Assembly (NCBI RefSeq): GCF_002814235.1
Contig: NZ_PHSU01000014.1
Location: 62,001 to 126,000, forward strand
Direction: 5' to 3'
Length of the DNA stretch: 64,000 nucleotides
Source of the DNA: Pseudomonas sp. QS1027
GTDB taxonomy: Bacteria; Pseudomonadota; Gammaproteobacteria; Pseudomonadales; Pseudomonadaceae
The notes beneath the pieces were generated by a model. It was not told the origin of the DNA. It worked only from the letters and a program-made list of their open reading frames with translations, and ran no database searches. A program made the position numbers and the translations under genes. How positions within the stretch are numbered: position 1 is the first letter of the stretch; every line of letters starts with the position of its first letter. Positions 12,001 to 19,544 of the stretch are shown in pieces.

Positions 12001-15000
12001 CCCTGGGAACAGGTCTTCAGCGTGCCGGTTCAGGGTGAAGAGACCAGTCGCCGTCTGCGTGACGGCGTCTGGTGGGCGCGGCAGTTGGTGCTTTATCGTC
12101 CGTCGGCGAATACCACCCCGGTTTACCGCCAGGGTGGCGTCTATGTGGTGATTGGCGGCAGCGGCGGCCTGGGCCGGGTCTGGACCGAAGTGGTGGCGCG
12201 CGACCATGCCGCCCAGGTGGTGTGGCTTGGCCGGCGGCCGCTGGATGCGTCGATCGAGGCCAGCCTCGATGACATCGCCCGGCACGGACCGCGCCCGCTC
12301 TACCTGAGCGTCGACGCCACGGACAGCCGGCAATTGCAACAGGCCAACGAGACGATCCTCCAGCGCTTCGGGCGTATCGACGGCCTGGTGCATTCGGCCA
12401 TTGTCCTCGATGACCGTGGCCTGGCGAATATGAGCGAAACACAGTTGCAGCGCAGCCTGGCCGCCAAAGTCGATGTCAGTGTGCGCATGGCCCAGGTGTT
12501 TGCCCGCCAGCCGCTGGATTTCGTCCTGTTCTTTTCCTCGCTGATCGCCTTTACCCGCAACGCCGGGCAGGCCAACTACGCACTCGGTTGCTCGTTCAAG
12601 GACATGTTTGCCGCGCGCTGGCGCCAGGAAAGCCGGGTCCCGGTGAAAACCATGAACTGGGGTTACTGGGGCGGCACCGGGGTGGTTGCCTCGGATGCCT
12701 ATCGCCAGCGCATGGCGCGCGAAGGGATCGGCTCCATCGAACCGCGCGAAGCCATGCAGGCGATCGAGACCTTGCTGGCCGGTCCCCTGGACCAGTTGGC
12801 CTTTATCAAGACCCTGGCGCCCGTGGCGTTGCCGGGCAGCGACGCGTCGCGGCAGTGGCTCGGCCAGCCGTCGGTGTCAGCGGTAGCGCTGGATATCGAG
12901 CCGGCGGTGCAGGCCTGGGTCAGTGCCCGCGATAGGCACGCGGCGGGCCTGTTGGAACGCTATCGCGACGGCGCGCGGCAGCATCAGGCGCCGCTGTGCC
13001 AGGTGCTGCTGGTGCAGTTGCGCGAAGCCGGGTTGTTCGCCGAGCCGGGCGGCTACTCGCTCGATGCCCTTTACCAGCGCTTGCAGGCGCGGGCCCAGGG
13101 CCCGGTCGGGGTTGACCGGCGCTGGCTGGAACACAGCCTGAAGTGGCTGGCGGTCCAAGGTTATCTGAGCGGCGACGCGGCGCTCGAACCGCGTTATACG
13201 CTGCTGCGTGGGATACCGGCAGCCGAGGCCTGGGCGGCTTGGGAACAGGTGCTGGGCGAGGGCGAGGCCAACCCGGATCGACGCGCCCAGGTGCAACTGC
13301 TGGATGCGTGCCTGCGGGCCTTGCCGGCGGTATTGGGCGGCCGCACGCGGGCGACCCAGGTGATATTTCCCGATTCATCGATGGCGCTGGTCGAGGGCAT
13401 CTACAAACACAACGCGGTGTCGGACTACTTCAATGATGTGTTGATCCAGGCCGTGTTGGCGCGGGTCAGGGCCGGTCGCGAAAACGCCACGGTGCCGGTG
13501 CGCATCCTGGAGATCGGCGCGGGGACCGGGGGCACCAGCGCCCGGCTGCTCGAAGCCCTGGACGGCTTGGGTATCGAGGTCGGCGAGTACGCCTACACCG
13601 ATGTCTCGCGGGCGTTTCTGCTGCATGGACAGGAGGCCTATGGCGCCGGCCGGCCATACCTGGCCTATCGACTGCTGGATATCGAGAAGGACCTGGTCGG
13701 ACAAGGCTTGGAGATCGGCGGCTACGACCTGGTGATCGCAACGAATGTGCTGCATGCGACGGCCGATATCCGCCAGGTACTGCGGCATGCCAAGGCAGCG
13801 CTCAAGGGCGATGGCTGGCTGCTGTTGAACGAATTGAGCGAAGCCTCGTTGTTCAGCCACTTGACCTTCGGCCTGCTGGAGGGCTGGTGGCGTTACCGTG
13901 ACGAAGCATTGCGCCTGCCCGGTTCGCCAGGGTTGTCGAGCGAAAACTGGCAGCGGGTGCTGGAAGAGGAAGGTTATCGGGGCGTGGGCTTCCCGGCGCA
14001 GTCTTTCCACGGTTTGGGTCAGCAAGTGATCATGGCCCGCAGTGACGGCGTGGCCCGGCTGTCACGCCAGGTGGCGCAGGTGCCGGTCGTTGCGCCGACG
14101 GTGGCGATCGACAGCGGCCAGTCCCAAGCGGCTGCGGTGCGTCCGGAGCCGGTCCCGGCAGCAGTCGACCTGCGTGCCGGCGTTCGCCAGGTGGTCATGG
14201 CCTGTGTGGCCACGGCGCTCAAGGTGGCGCTGGAAGTGATAGAACCGGATGAATCTTTCTCCGACTACGGGCTGGATTCGATTACCGGCGTCAACCTGGT
14301 GCGGGTCCTGGACGAGCAGTTGGGCATCAACCTCGGCACCATGGCCTTGTTCGATTTCTCCACCGCGACCCGGCTGGCCACGCATATCGTCGAACAGCAC
14401 GGCGCCAGCCTGCGCTTGCCAGGGGTGGCCACATCGGCGAGCCCGGCTGTCGCGCCGGTGCCGGTGCAACCCTCGGTATCCGGCGCTCCAGCCGCCGAAC
14501 CGTGGCCTGTCGCGCGCCCCGAAGTAGCCGAAGAAAAACCCCCGACCCGCCCGTCGTTCGAGCGCGAGCCGATTGCAATCATCGGCATGAGCGGACGTTT
14601 CCCCCAGGCCGACTCCCTGGAACAACTCTGGCAGCACCTGGCCGCCGGCCATGACCTGACCGGGCCGGTGCAGCGCTGGGACCTGGCCAGCGGCGATGAT
14701 GTCGAGCCCGCCAGGGGCCGTTGCAACCGGGGTGGCCTCCTGGAACGGATCGATGGCTTCGATCCGCTGTTCTTCAATATCTCCGGCCTGGAAGCCAGTT
14801 GCATGGATCCCCAGCAGCGCCTGTTCCTCGAGGAATCCTGGACGGCGCTGGAGGACGCCGGGTATGTGGCCGACGCCGTTGCCGGGCGCAAGGTCGGGGT
14901 GTACGTGGGCTGCAGTGCCGGCGACTATCGTTCGCTGTTCGTCGAGACGCCGCCGGCCCAGGCGTTCTGGGGCAATGCCAGTTCGATCGTGCCGGCGCGC

Positions 15001-18000
15001 ATCGCCTACTACCTGGATCTGCAAGGCCCGGCGATTGCCGTCGATACCGCCTGCTCCAGTTCCCTGGTGGCGATCCACCTGGCCTGCCAGGCGCTGTGGA
15101 CCTCGGAGATCGAGATGGCCCTGGCGGGCGGTGTGTTCGTGCAGTCGACCGCGGCGTTCTACCAGTCGGCGCAGAATGCCGGCATGCTTTCGCCAACCGG
15201 TCATTGCCACAGCTTCGACCAGCGCGCCGATGGTTTTGTCCCGGCCGAGGGCGTTGGCGTGGTGATCCTCAAGCGCCTGAGCCAGGCCCAGGCCGACGGC
15301 GACAATATCCAGGCGGTGATCAGCGGCAGCGGGATCAATCAGGACGGTGCCAGCAATGGCATTACCGCGCCGAGCGCACGTTCCCAGGAACGGCTGATCC
15401 GCCAGGTGCACGAGGATTTCGCCATTGCACCGGCTTCCATCTCCCTGGTCGAGGCCCATGGCACCGGCACGCCGCTGGGCGATCCCATCGAGTTCGAGGG
15501 CCTCAAGCGGGCGTTTGGCGATGAGGGCGGGCGCAACGGTTACTGTGCCCTGGGCTCGATCAAGGCCAATCTGGGGCACTGTGTCACGGCGGCCGGCGTG
15601 GCCGGGGTGCTCAAGGTGGCGCTGGCACTTCGTCATGGGCAGTTGCCACCAGCGGCGGGTTTCGCGGTCGGCAACCCGGCCATCGATTTTGCCCGGAGTC
15701 CGTTCTTCGTCAATCGCCAGCTCAGTGCCTGGAATGGCATCGACGGTGGCGTGCGCCGGGCCACGGTAAGCTCGTTCGGTTTCAGTGGCACCAACGCGCA
15801 CCTGGTCATGCAGCAGCCACCGCTGCCGGTCTTGCGCGGCGGGGAGAGCAGCCCGCCCTGGCTGATCGTGCTGTCGGCGCGCTCGGTTGCCCAGTTGCGC
15901 CAGCAAGCCGAAAACCTGCTCGGCTACGCGGCCACCCAGGCGTCCCTGGATACGGCGGCGGTGGCGTTCACCTTGATGGTCGGGCGCAAGCATCACGAGT
16001 TCCGCCTGGCCCTGGTCGTCACGGACGCGGCGCAACTGTTGGCGTGCCTGCGCGATTGGCTGAAGGGTCGCGAATCTGCGGCGGTGCAGGTCGGGCATTG
16101 GGAGGCGCGCAGCTTCGTCGAACAGCCGGCGGTTCTCGAAGCCGCGCGGGCGGCGCTGATCCGACTGGCCGGCAATCGCGATGCGCAAGCCCGTGGCGAA
16201 GCCTTGGCCACGGTGGCCCAGGCGTTCGTCCAGGGTTATGGACTGGACTATCCGAGCCTGTTCACACCGGCCGAACGGCGTCGGCTGTCGCTGCCGACTT
16301 ATCCGTTCGAGCGCCAGTCCTACTGGGTGGCGCCGGCATTCCAGGCGCCGTCGACGGTCGCGCCCGTGGTGGTGAAGGAGGAAACGCCGAATAGCTGGCT
16401 GTTCTGCGAGGAGCAATGGCGCGAACAGGACCTGCCAGCAAGCCTTGACTGGTCGGCCAGAATCAAGGCCCTGTCCGGTGCCCATGTGGCGGTGGTCACC
16501 TCGCAGCCGCAGCGCTTCGGCGCCTTTGCCCGATTGATCGAGGCCTTGTGGGCCCAGGCCGCCAGTACGGCGCCGACCCTGGAACACCTGGACCCGCGGA
16601 TCGGTTCGAATAGCGGGCGGTTGCCCGACGCGGTGTTCTTCCTCGGGCATGCAGCGACCGCCGGCCAGGTGCCGCAGCCTGGCGCCCTGGACGAGATCGA
16701 GGCGGTGTTCCAGGTCAGCCGTCGACTGATGGCCGCCGATTGGGAGCATGCCGTGGAGTATTTCCATGTGCACGGCCCGGCGCTCGCCACGAGTGAATGC
16801 GATGGGCAGGCGCTGTACGGCTTTGCCCGTTCGGCGACACTGGAGAACAGCCACCACGGCTGGACCCTGTTGCAGCACCAGGCCGATGCCCAGGCCGACG
16901 ATCTGCAACTGATCGTCCGTGAATGGCTGGCCGGCGAGCGCCAGGGCAGCGAAGTGGCGATGCTGCGTTATCAGGGCACGCAACGACTGCGCCGACACCT
17001 GGTCCAGCGTCCACGGGCTGAAGGCGAAGTGCAGCGCTTTCGGCGCCACGGCCACTACCTGCTGGTGGGCGGACTGGGACCGGTGGGTGAACTGCTGTGC
17101 CAGGAACTCGCGCGGACCTTCCAGGCCCGACTGAGTATCGTCTCGCGTTCCGCGCCGGACGCCGAGCTGCAGGCCCGCTGCGATGTGCTCCGGGCCCTGG
17201 GCGCGAGCGTGCATTACAGCGCCGTCGATATCACCGACCGGGCCGCCTTGCAGGCCGTGGTGGAGCAGCGGGTCGGCGCGGTCGGCGAGTTGCACGGGGT
17301 GATTCATCTCGCGCGTCTGGTCGACGATGGCCTGATCGTCGACAAGACCTGGGCCGCGTTCCAGCGTTCGATTGCCGCCAAGGTCCAGGGCACGATCAAC
17401 CTGGACCAGGTCACGGCCCGTCAGCCGCTGGATTTCTTCATGCTGTTCTCGTCCATGGCCGCCTACGGTATTCGCGGTTCGGCGGACTACGGTTATGCCG
17501 CGGCCTTCCAGAATGCCTTCGTGGGCCATCGTCAGCGGCTGGAGCGCCAAGGTGAGCGGCGTGGCGTGTCGATGGCGCATTGCTGGGGTGCCTGGTGCGT
17601 GGACCGCTATATGCCGGACAACCGTCCTGCCCATCTGCAGGCTTTGGGCCTGGGGCTGATCGATATCCAGTCAGCCTTTGCCTATCTGCACGCCAGCCCG
17701 GACAGCGGGGTGGTCGGGGCGTTGGCGGTGGTCGATGCGGCGCAGGCCTGTCGTGGCCTGGGGATTGAACCCCTGTCTGATCCGGCCGCCACAGTCTCCA
17801 GTCCGCTGGCGAGCCTGCACGCGCAGCTGCTGGCCTGGGAACAGCAGTGCCGCGATGGCTCGATCCTTGACCCGGCCGTCTGGTGCCAGGTCGTCGGCGC
17901 ACATGATCTGGACTTGCTGGACGAGGCCACGATCGACCGACTGGATCGCCTGTTCTTCGCGGGCGAGGCCACTGCGCCCATGCCCGATGAGGCGCCGGCG

Positions 18001-18243
18001 GTACGCGCCAGCACCCTGGCCCAGGTACGTGAAGTGGTCGCCAGGGTCCTCCAGGTGCCCGACCCGGACCTGGATGAAAGCTTCCCGCGTTATGGCCTCG
18101 ACTCCGTGGGGGCGATGCAGGTGGCGTCGGCCTTGAGCCGTGCCCTGGGTCGTATCGTCGAACCACGCTGGCTGGTGCAATACGCGACGATTCGCACACT
18201 GGCCGGCTATCTGCAAACCACCGCCGAGGGCGCGCTCAAATGA
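1..18243 (+). CDS. mmpD: Trans-AT polyketide synthase MmpD (5' end outside window)
   Basis: Multimodular PKS subunit that builds the monic acid backbone; 6080 codons are visible and the reading frame enters from the left. Domains by visible residue: post-KS linker (LPGYAFARDRYW, about 111-122), degenerate DH (about 130-395), KR (GGAGGIG, about 602), C-methyltransferase (LEIGAGTGG, about 1056) and ACP (Ser1307). Then KS (Cys1540, His1675, His1715), DH (His2003, Asp2173), KR (Tyr2584), a dead ACP-like segment (Arg2730 at the Ser position) and ACP (Ser2832). Then KS (Cys3084, His3219, His3259), DH (His3568, Asp3747), KR (Tyr4193), methyltransferase (about 4500) and ACP (Ser4760). Last KS (Cys5018, His5153, His5193), KR (about 5684) and ACP (Ser6035). 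No acyltransferase domain is present, so malonyl loading must be in trans. The stop overlaps the mupC start (ATGA). The mmpD name rests on cluster order; the PKS call is certain. Confidence 0.95.
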   Translation: MALGAISQVLLTGREAMAYREAWVVRDKDELIRLLDNAAQASVANPVHSETDLSGREEAAQRLVQALSSAAARGSEPYLRQLNELAGHFLAGATIAFAGLFAGQPRRHLGLPGYAFARDRYWLPLAEVRGPATGHFLSIAEPSLADHVIADRHWVAGAVLLAVAAKAWGAGAGTALRFDRVVWLQPLALTGEGARVQVDLRRDGALSEFDVRADGLGHPLCSASIEALPVVPVLRDIAALRQRHGAAQLEGEALYARLRKVGMAYGPSYRALQQSWLDGDASLLGRIVLPPAESDATFPFAPQALDAAFQAALLLALELSGEGVRLGFSVGQLQIMGGLPERFWVQVTRRSAGTGHWSFDIEWIGDDGRLCASATDFILKAGAAAPKAHLCAVEWVAQDASQWLPSSPVEVGYTVVVGADERQADEWRRPFGSVLFLPAPVEASGQDWQRALSELAPFERLVWLAPEGCGEPWHAQSLIEAQDAGVMALFALCQGLFLMGLRQRPLELWVATTQALQVGSGQAHDPTHAAVHGLAGTLARECPSWQVRLADFQQQQPLPLDALRCLPPQPAALSRAWRDGQWYQQALLPVDYPEVAPAYRQGGCYLIIGGAGGIGVAWTQRLIREHGAHVYWIGRRPLDENIRRDIQRLAGEGPAPTYLCADARDPKALAEAIERIRKQHGQLHGVIHAAMLMRGKSLERMDRETFRQVLSAKVDTGAALAEALCDEPLDFLLFFSSINAFERIANQGNYAAGCVFIDELAASLAQRLACRVAVIDWGYWSEVGALAGSAALEVLREREGTAPVELLPAMRAADFVLSGPLLHVAVTGSAAARPSGLELPDRQISLVPAGQDSVATTIRLFEAALNGRGSTQLRGGLTLPGLEALLCQVLLVQLCEAGLFAEPVGYSLDALYQRLQARAEGPVGVDRRWLEYSLKWLVQQGYLRSDEAAEPCYEALDETPVAEVWSAWDQALRDGQADPDRRAQVQLLDACLRALPAVLGGRTRATAVMFPEASMARVEGIYKHNAVSDYFNDVLTQAVLARVRAGRESAAAPVRILEIGAGTGGTSARVFEGLDGLGIEVGEYLYTDVSRAFLLHGQEAYGAGRPYLTYRLLDIEKDLVGQGLEIGGYDLVIATNVLHATADIRQVLRHAKAALKGDGWLLLNELSEASLFSHLTFGLLEGWWRYRDEALRLPGSPGLSSENWQRVLEEEGYRGVGFPARAFHGLGQQVIMARSDGVVRHARRVSPVQPPAVVEEAVTAVAEVAPAAQDNRQQVMQTLREVLAASLQFELADIRDDEPFADYGVDSITGVSAVRQLNTRLGLDLYTTCLFDYTSIERLAGYIVAQYPQLNVAAVPTTPPPEPQAQSRVEAPAPASDDTAIAIVGVSGRFPRSRNLEAFWKHLAAGENLVGRVERWDPQDCHPGMDPQAACASGGFVDGIEYFDPLFFNISPLEATYMDPQQRLFLQEAWNALADAGCMGERRRSDVSVYVGCEQGDYESLFSAGPPPQSFWGNAPSIIPARIAYYLDLQGPAIAVDTACSSSLVAIHMACQSLLAGDTAIGLAGGVFIQSTPAFYQKANRANMLSARGACHTFDSRADGFVPGEGVGVVVLKRLADALADRDHIHGLIRGSAINQDGASNGITAPSALSQQRLHESVHERFAIDPQSIQLVEAHGTGTRLGDPIEFKALNAAFSRNTSRKGYCAIGSVKSNMGHAATAAAMAGLFKLLLGMRHRQMPASLHFEQANPAIDFTASPFFVNTRLRDWPAGEGQPRRAAISSFGFSGTNAHMVVEQALSRLRPPSQVPLVLIGLDARTPEQLRQRVAELLGFCQQDNDFALLDMSYSLLTGRQRFEYRFLTLAVDRGELIGALQDWLQAYPPGVDTFAEAPLACHERLLHRVEESAGQARSYLASLCAPALAFSRGEAADFSNVFNELDCQRLPLPGYPFARERYWVSDTSADVPLLTSRVQASRAHPMGGAALVEDAADFEWTFDGDEYFLAQHRIGGQRVMPGVAFLEMVGVAQRQRHQAPETATLSLVNLAWQEPLRVTEASTRVRIRFNPPALAGGFDSFTLAGADGARLHCLGHCAVDEVATPAPLDLENLKQLCSASVLGAEQCYRHFESVGIDYGPAFRGVEQSSVNAGHGVGAQLLARLERRADAGPGWRLEPGMADAALQAAAHWLVHDWPTPEALVPFSLERFDLFGTCGPRMWAHVVRREVLGRSAIPALDISLADESGRVCARFSGLTFRAAGRPQGPDRGPTLWSEKWTPAQTSSGAGSEPVEDRLVIVAIAPARLQAERALAGLPWVRLVEQDLPLGEGYVQAAIALMTQLQSRIRNGGGRTLHLQLLVEAGDRQGLNDGLLGMLSSVAQEYPALKPQCLILDIESPEKDWAAALDSALTLGQTRLRWRHGRWEGSAWQPLPVQPAVAPWKFAGVYLITGGLGGLGRVLAQDIVRHAPGATLILATRQVAAAPGPEALERLYGSTARIDIRALDVSDLAATQRLVEQVLQRYGRLDGVLHVAGVTRDGYLLHKTGQALAEVFAPKVQGVLNLDSATAALKLDVFLLFSSISAQLGNVGQADYAAANRFMDGFARLRASEVERGLRSGTSLSIAWPYWEEGGLRIDAPSLARLHTAWGLTPMPSAVGLQVLYQALGQSQANLLVLYGVQAQARALLGETGAAPAPVEALATSALEPLEPWLCATAALLAGVPEADIDPEQPFADYGFDRVQREELFRRMAEHLDLAPHSLALSHCSCLREVCAQCAGHLPAASSIAAMEYPLTVDTHTATPTPNAQAFILALLRKLLVSVTRVAPEQLQDSRHFEHYGIDSLMVVQMTTELEKSFGALSKTLFFEHGSIEELAAYFLLRHGARLNELAPDAPSTFTPFVAQVPLPPVVTASAAVVAPSGSTSTPEPIAIVGLSGRYPQAANLQVFWQNLVEGLDCITEVPAQRWDPAQVLKPEGKSLSRWGGFIDGVDQFDPLFFNISPHDAEFMDPQERLFLQCAYETFEDAGLAQGLRSQGEAGRTGVYVGVMYQEYQLYGAEQTLLGRPMALSGSSASIANRVSWCLGLKGPSLAVDSMCSASLTAIHLACQGLRSGDCEVALAGGVNVNLHPNKYLGLAQGNFASSRGRCESFGAGGDGYVPAEGVGAVLLKPLSKALADGDRIYALVRGSQINHGGKANGFTVPNPNAQAQVISQALAAAAVDPRQVGYVEAHGTGTALGDPIELAGLAKAYGQRGPGEGRCALGSVKSNIGHCESAAGIAGLTKVLLQMRHGQLVPSLHSSELNPAIDFEHSPFVVQRELADWPRPTRQVDGVVRECPRLAGLSSFGAGGSNAHLIIEEYPLAAREVVPAAQQRPLPILLSAANAERLHELAERYLGFCDLAPGQGLLFEDLAYTLRTGREALNERLAFMAGSWEELRARLHEYLHERGEAGTLYSGSCRHGDSSVARLLGDDDLSRLQRQWVTAGRFEKLLELWINGVAIDWAALLESQGGRKVSLPTYPFARERYWYTGIHPDGPGINSLPGRHEVPVAGPLALVNSSGLEGLSYTTRVDGEESFLADHRVRGRRMMAGVAYLELARKALFQAGAQDVDGAAGLRLSDVFWLAPVVVEAEPVSLKIRLQPGSGGAVGFEILQGDGVSRVPGGEAIKVRGTLQRLALETPQRIDPQALLAQLRSAPGFQQPTSAQFYETFARLGIDYGPSHRCLSHLYSSEEQVLALIELAPGDLLSLERQPLHPSILDAALQATQLLNRGEQPLRVPFALGELLAYAPCAARMWVSARHSQGREGHDLELFDEQGTLCVSLKGLRVREWSASVTTDTALDTHALPAGDLLLAPDWAPLALQPGKISTAATLVIGADGLALEALRATGVNGLECRVALDDSVEQLLARFEALPPFDRLVLLLAPGSTRSLGDERLVEEQQALARQQLRLVQALLRCGFDKQALHYVVITRDAWSADAAQPAHAGIHGLAGSLAKEMPHWTVQALDLEHATALPWEQVFSVPVQGEETSRRLRDGVWWARQLVLYRPSANTTPVYRQGGVYVVIGGSGGLGRVWTEVVARDHAAQVVWLGRRPLDASIEASLDDIARHGPRPLYLSVDATDSRQLQQANETILQRFGRIDGLVHSAIVLDDRGLANMSETQLQRSLAAKVDVSVRMAQVFARQPLDFVLFFSSLIAFTRNAGQANYALGCSFKDMFAARWRQESRVPVKTMNWGYWGGTGVVASDAYRQRMAREGIGSIEPREAMQAIETLLAGPLDQLAFIKTLAPVALPGSDASRQWLGQPSVSAVALDIEPAVQAWVSARDRHAAGLLERYRDGARQHQAPLCQVLLVQLREAGLFAEPGGYSLDALYQRLQARAQGPVGVDRRWLEHSLKWLAVQGYLSGDAALEPRYTLLRGIPAAEAWAAWEQVLGEGEANPDRRAQVQLLDACLRALPAVLGGRTRATQVIFPDSSMALVEGIYKHNAVSDYFNDVLIQAVLARVRAGRENATVPVRILEIGAGTGGTSARLLEALDGLGIEVGEYAYTDVSRAFLLHGQEAYGAGRPYLAYRLLDIEKDLVGQGLEIGGYDLVIATNVLHATADIRQVLRHAKAALKGDGWLLLNELSEASLFSHLTFGLLEGWWRYRDEALRLPGSPGLSSENWQRVLEEEGYRGVGFPAQSFHGLGQQVIMARSDGVARLSRQVAQVPVVAPTVAIDSGQSQAAAVRPEPVPAAVDLRAGVRQVVMACVATALKVALEVIEPDESFSDYGLDSITGVNLVRVLDEQLGINLGTMALFDFSTATRLATHIVEQHGASLRLPGVATSASPAVAPVPVQPSVSGAPAAEPWPVARPEVAEEKPPTRPSFEREPIAIIGMSGRFPQADSLEQLWQHLAAGHDLTGPVQRWDLASGDDVEPARGRCNRGGLLERIDGFDPLFFNISGLEASCMDPQQRLFLEESWTALEDAGYVADAVAGRKVGVYVGCSAGDYRSLFVETPPAQAFWGNASSIVPARIAYYLDLQGPAIAVDTACSSSLVAIHLACQALWTSEIEMALAGGVFVQSTAAFYQSAQNAGMLSPTGHCHSFDQRADGFVPAEGVGVVILKRLSQAQADGDNIQAVISGSGINQDGASNGITAPSARSQERLIRQVHEDFAIAPASISLVEAHGTGTPLGDPIEFEGLKRAFGDEGGRNGYCALGSIKANLGHCVTAAGVAGVLKVALALRHGQLPPAAGFAVGNPAIDFARSPFFVNRQLSAWNGIDGGVRRATVSSFGFSGTNAHLVMQQPPLPVLRGGESSPPWLIVLSARSVAQLRQQAENLLGYAATQASLDTAAVAFTLMVGRKHHEFRLALVVTDAAQLLACLRDWLKGRESAAVQVGHWEARSFVEQPAVLEAARAALIRLAGNRDAQARGEALATVAQAFVQGYGLDYPSLFTPAERRRLSLPTYPFERQSYWVAPAFQAPSTVAPVVVKEETPNSWLFCEEQWREQDLPASLDWSARIKALSGAHVAVVTSQPQRFGAFARLIEALWAQAASTAPTLEHLDPRIGSNSGRLPDAVFFLGHAATAGQVPQPGALDEIEAVFQVSRRLMAADWEHAVEYFHVHGPALATSECDGQALYGFARSATLENSHHGWTLLQHQADAQADDLQLIVREWLAGERQGSEVAMLRYQGTQRLRRHLVQRPRAEGEVQRFRRHGHYLLVGGLGPVGELLCQELARTFQARLSIVSRSAPDAELQARCDVLRALGASVHYSAVDITDRAALQAVVEQRVGAVGELHGVIHLARLVDDGLIVDKTWAAFQRSIAAKVQGTINLDQVTARQPLDFFMLFSSMAAYGIRGSADYGYAAAFQNAFVGHRQRLERQGERRGVSMAHCWGAWCVDRYMPDNRPAHLQALGLGLIDIQSAFAYLHASPDSGVVGALAVVDAAQACRGLGIEPLSDPAATVSSPLASLHAQLLAWEQQCRDGSILDPAVWCQVVGAHDLDLLDEATIDRLDRLFFAGEATAPMPDEAPAVRASTLAQVREVVARVLQVPDPDLDESFPRYGLDSVGAMQVASALSRALGRIVEPRWLVQYATIRTLAGYLQTTAEGALK
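2659..3714 (+). repeat. Intragenic repeat in mmpD, copy 1 (pre-methyltransferase and methyltransferase)
   Basis: This 1056-bp stretch encodes the segment before the methyltransferase and the methyltransferase itself of the first visible module. It aligns without net indel to 12997-14052, at a constant offset of 10338 bp. The last third is nearly identical at protein level: from the YRLLDIEK segment to the end, the only change I see is AR to QS. The first third is more divergent. This pattern fits module duplication followed by local gene conversion. Confidence 0.9.
12997..14052 (+). repeat. Intragenic repeat in mmpD, copy 2 (pre-methyltransferase and methyltransferase)
   Basis: Second copy of the 1056-bp repeat, located in the third visible module. 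It carries the same SAM-binding motif (LEIGAGTGGTSAR) and the same C-terminal end (GLGQQVIMARSDGV) as copy 1. Both copies belong to modules predicted to add an alpha-methyl branch. Two methylating modules would fit the two SAM-derived backbone methyl groups of monic acid. Confidence 0.9.
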
Positions 18244-19544
18244 CCCATACGACACTGTCGTCAACACTGGCCCGTTCGTTATCGATCCTGCCCGAGGAGG
18301 CGTCCGTGGTTCAGGACGCACCCTCCCTGGGCAGCCCCTTTGTCCTGCCCAATGGCTGCGTGCTGAAGAACCGCCTGGTCAAGGCGGCCATGAGCGAGCA
18401 ACTCGGCGACCGCCGGCACAACCCGTCGCCCGGCCTGCCGGTTCTCTACCGCCAATGGGCCAAAGGCGGCATCGGGCTGTCGATCTCCGGCAATATCATG
18501 GTCGACCGCCAGGCCATCGGTGAGCTGAAGAACGTGGTCCTCGATTCCCACAGCGATCTCGGCGCCTTCGAGCGCTGGACCCGCGCCGCCCGCGAGGGCG
18601 ATACGCATTTCTGGGCCCAGCTGAATCATCCCGGCAAACAGATCATCAACCTGCTCTGCGAGGAGCCCGTCGCGCCGTCGTCGGTGAGCCTGGAGGGTGG
18701 CCTGGAGAAAAACTTCAACCGGCCGCGGGCGCTGACCGAGCGGGGCATCGAGACCATCATCGAACAGTTCGCCACCAGCGCCCGGCTGGCCAAGGCCGTG
18801 GGTTTCACCGGCGTGCAGATCCATGGCGCCCACGGTTACCTGATCAACCAGTTCCTTTCGCCACGGCATAACCTGCGCGAGGACCGCTGGGGCGGCAGCC
18901 TGCCCAACCGCATGCGCTTTGTCGTGGCGGTGTACCAGGCGATTCGGGCGGTGGTCGGCGCGGATTTCCCGGTGGGCATCAAGCTCAACTCGGCGGACTT
19001 CATGCGTGGCGGCTTCACCGAGGAAGAGTCGTTGCAGGTGGTGCGGACCCTGAGCGAACTGGGCCTCGATCAACTGGAGATCTCCGGGGGCACCTATGAA
19101 AGCCCGGTGATGGTCGGCGACCCGGCGGCCAGCACCCTGGCGCGTGAAGCCTATTTCCTCAACTACGCCGTGCGGGTGCGCGAGATCAGTGCGCTGCCGC
19201 TGGTGGTCACCGGCGGCTTTCGCTCCGCAAAGGCCATGGGCGAGGCCCTGGGCAGTGGCGCCACCGACTTTATCGGCCTGGCCCGCCCCCTGGCACTGGA
19301 CCCGCAGATGCCGGCCAAGCTGCTCCAGCAGGCGCACTACCGAATGGACCTGCGTCCCCTGAGTACCGGCTTCGACGCCCTGGACCGGATCGCCACCTTG
19401 AATGTGTCCTGGTACGAGCATCAGTTGCAGCGCATGGCCAGGCACCAGTTGCCGAAACCGGGCCTGAGCGAATGGACCAGCCTGGGCAAGACCCTGCTCA
19501 ATTTCGGCGCCTGCGTGATGAAAAAGCGCAGCGCCCGGGGCTGA
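18240..19544 (+). CDS. mupC: FMN-dependent 2,4-dienoyl reductase-like oxidoreductase MupC
   Basis: Old-yellow-enzyme family protein of 434 residues. Visible motifs are FVLPNGCVLKNRLVKAAMSE near the N-terminus, QLNHPGKQ, and the active-site block IHGAHGYLINQFLSPRHNLR followed by DRWGGSLPNRMRF. A phosphate-binding region (ISGGTYESP, then VVTGGFRS) follows. It lacks the FeS and pyridine-nucleotide-binding C-terminal half of FadH-type dienoyl-CoA reductases. It is therefore a single-domain flavoprotein, likely acting on an ACP-bound or free unsaturated intermediate. Its start overlaps the mmpD stop (ATGA). Work on the mup cluster, as I recall it, places MupC in late processing of the pyran portion. 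A lux-box-like element follows its stop codon directly. Confidence 0.9.
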   Translation: MTHTTLSSTLARSLSILPEEASVVQDAPSLGSPFVLPNGCVLKNRLVKAAMSEQLGDRRHNPSPGLPVLYRQWAKGGIGLSISGNIMVDRQAIGELKNVVLDSHSDLGAFERWTRAAREGDTHFWAQLNHPGKQIINLLCEEPVAPSSVSLEGGLEKNFNRPRALTERGIETIIEQFATSARLAKAVGFTGVQIHGAHGYLINQFLSPRHNLREDRWGGSLPNRMRFVVAVYQAIRAVVGADFPVGIKLNSADFMRGGFTEEESLQVVRTLSELGLDQLEISGGTYESPVMVGDPAASTLAREAYFLNYAVRVREISALPLVVTGGFRSAKAMGEALGSGATDFIGLARPLALDPQMPAKLLQQAHYRMDLRPLSTGFDALDRIATLNVSWYEHQLQRMARHQLPKPGLSEWTSLGKTLLNFGACVMKKRSARG

